Below, in pieces: positions 63,599 through 64,000 of a stretch of DNA of 64,000 bases. The notes under the pieces are model-generated. The model saw only the letters and a program-made list of their open reading frames with translations. It was not told where the DNA came from and did not search any database. Positions within the stretch are counted from its first letter, which is position 1. Each line of letters starts with the position of its first letter. A program made the translations under genes and the position numbers. Source of the stretch: DASUAS01 sp963750045 (lineage in GTDB: Bacteria > Actinomycetota > Acidimicrobiia > IMCC26256 > DASPTH01); NCBI GenBank assembly GCA_963750045.1, contig CAVVPD010000003.1, positions 496,001 to 560,000 on the forward strand. Reading direction: 5' to 3'.

Positions 63599-64000
63599 GA
63601 CGGGCGCGGCGTGGGCGCATCGGCGAGCACCTCGCGCTGCAGGGAGAAGATCCGGGAGATGCCGTGCTCGGCGAGGCCGAGGAGGTCGTCGAGCTCGCCG
63701 CGGGAGAACGCCGCGCCCTCCGCGGTTCCCTGCACCTCGACGAAACGACCTTCGCCGGTCATCACCACGTTCATGTCGACCTCGGCCCGGACGTCTTCCG
63801 AGTAGTCGAGGTCGAGGAGCGGCAGCGCATCGACGATGCCGACCGAGATCGCGCCGCACTGCCCCGTGAGCGGGTGGCTCGCCAACTTCTTGGCCTGCAC
63901 GAGCCGGCTGCACGCGTCGTGCAGCGCGACGTACCCGCCGCAGATGGACGCGGTGCGGGTCCCGCCGTCGGCCTGGAGCACGTCGCAGTCGACGGTGATC
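63595..64000 (-). CDS. rph: Ribonuclease PH, C-terminal part (runs off the right edge)
   Basis: The last 134 or so residues of RNase PH, the phosphorolytic 3' exonuclease that trims tRNA. Visible are ITVDCDVLQADGGTRTASICGGYVALHDA, CGAISVGIVDALPLLDLDYSEDVRAEVDMNVVMTGEGRFVEVQGTAEGAAFSRGELDDLLGLAEHGI, both highly conserved in the family, with the phosphate-site GTR and the metal Asp residues. The N-terminus lies beyond 64000. It fixes the right end of the window as core genome. Confidence 0.95.
   Translation of the reverse strand, partial: ITVDCDVLQADGGTRTASICGGYVALHDACSRLVQAKKLASHPLTGQCGAISVGIVDALPLLDLDYSEDVRAEVDMNVVMTGEGRFVEVQGTAEGAAFSRGELDDLLGLAEHGISRIFSLQREVLADAPTPRPS

Overview
The window is very GC-rich, gene-dense DNA with GTG and TTG starts, 4-bp stop/start overlaps and purine-rich ribosome binding sites. 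It holds three luciferase-like (F420-type) oxidoreductases and one PPOX-fold F420-type enzyme. It also carries a PlsC(HAD)-PlsB pair in the order known from mycobacteria, and a CoA-thioester toolkit of the kind expanded in sterol- and terpenoid-degrading actinobacteria. A high-GC actinobacterium is the best reading. Acidimicrobiia is my guess from the blend of amidohydrolase-2, luciferase-like, CaiB and acyl-CoA dehydrogenase genes; no rRNA or other marker confirms it.

Layout. 1-6.1 kb: a membrane protein fragment, a cytochrome P450, an MTA/SAH-type nucleosidase, a solute-binding protein, and small or broken genes. 6.2-12.8 kb (+): VOC protein, enoyl-CoA hydratase, dienoyl-CoA-reductase-like SDR, thiolase, orphan molybdenum hydroxylase, hydratase. 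12.8-21.8 kb: acyl-CoA dehydrogenase diverging from acyl-CoA synthetase, PPOX, HAD and hydratase genes, then a double-domain CaiB/BaiF CoA-transferase. 21.8-26.7 kb (-): an operon of synthetase, two acyl-CoA dehydrogenases and a hydrolase. 26.9-36 kb: DUF2231 membrane protein, SDR, ParB/StrR-like regulator, TetR regulator, ferredoxin, and a PlsC/PlsB/synthetase lipid block. 35.6-50.5 kb: MaoC hydratases, thioesterase, cyclase, a tandem-fused acyl-CoA dehydrogenase, metallo-hydrolase and more beta-oxidation genes. 50.5-62 kb: SDR, luciferase-like and amidohydrolase modules around a GntR regulator with a likely operator. 62-64 kb (-): conserved small proteins, rdgB and the end of rph, a return to housekeeping genes.

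How it fits together. Acyl-CoA synthetases or the CaiB transferase would make CoA thioesters. Seven acyl-CoA dehydrogenase genes, eight crotonase-fold genes, two MaoC genes, six SDRs and one thiolase could then run several parallel beta-oxidation routes. The P450, F420-type enzymes, Mo-hydroxylase, cyclase and amidohydrolases are suited to oxygenating or opening ring or branched parts of a substrate. The substrate cannot be read from the sequence; a sterol, other terpenoid or alicyclic acid is an inference.

A technical theme runs through the window. About fifteen genes have a reading-frame break with clear homologous sequence on both sides. Many breaks lie in alternating G/C tracts, and one gene has two compensating breaks. 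Indel errors in the assembly look more likely than wholesale gene decay. Coordinates of such genes are given from the true start to the restored stop.
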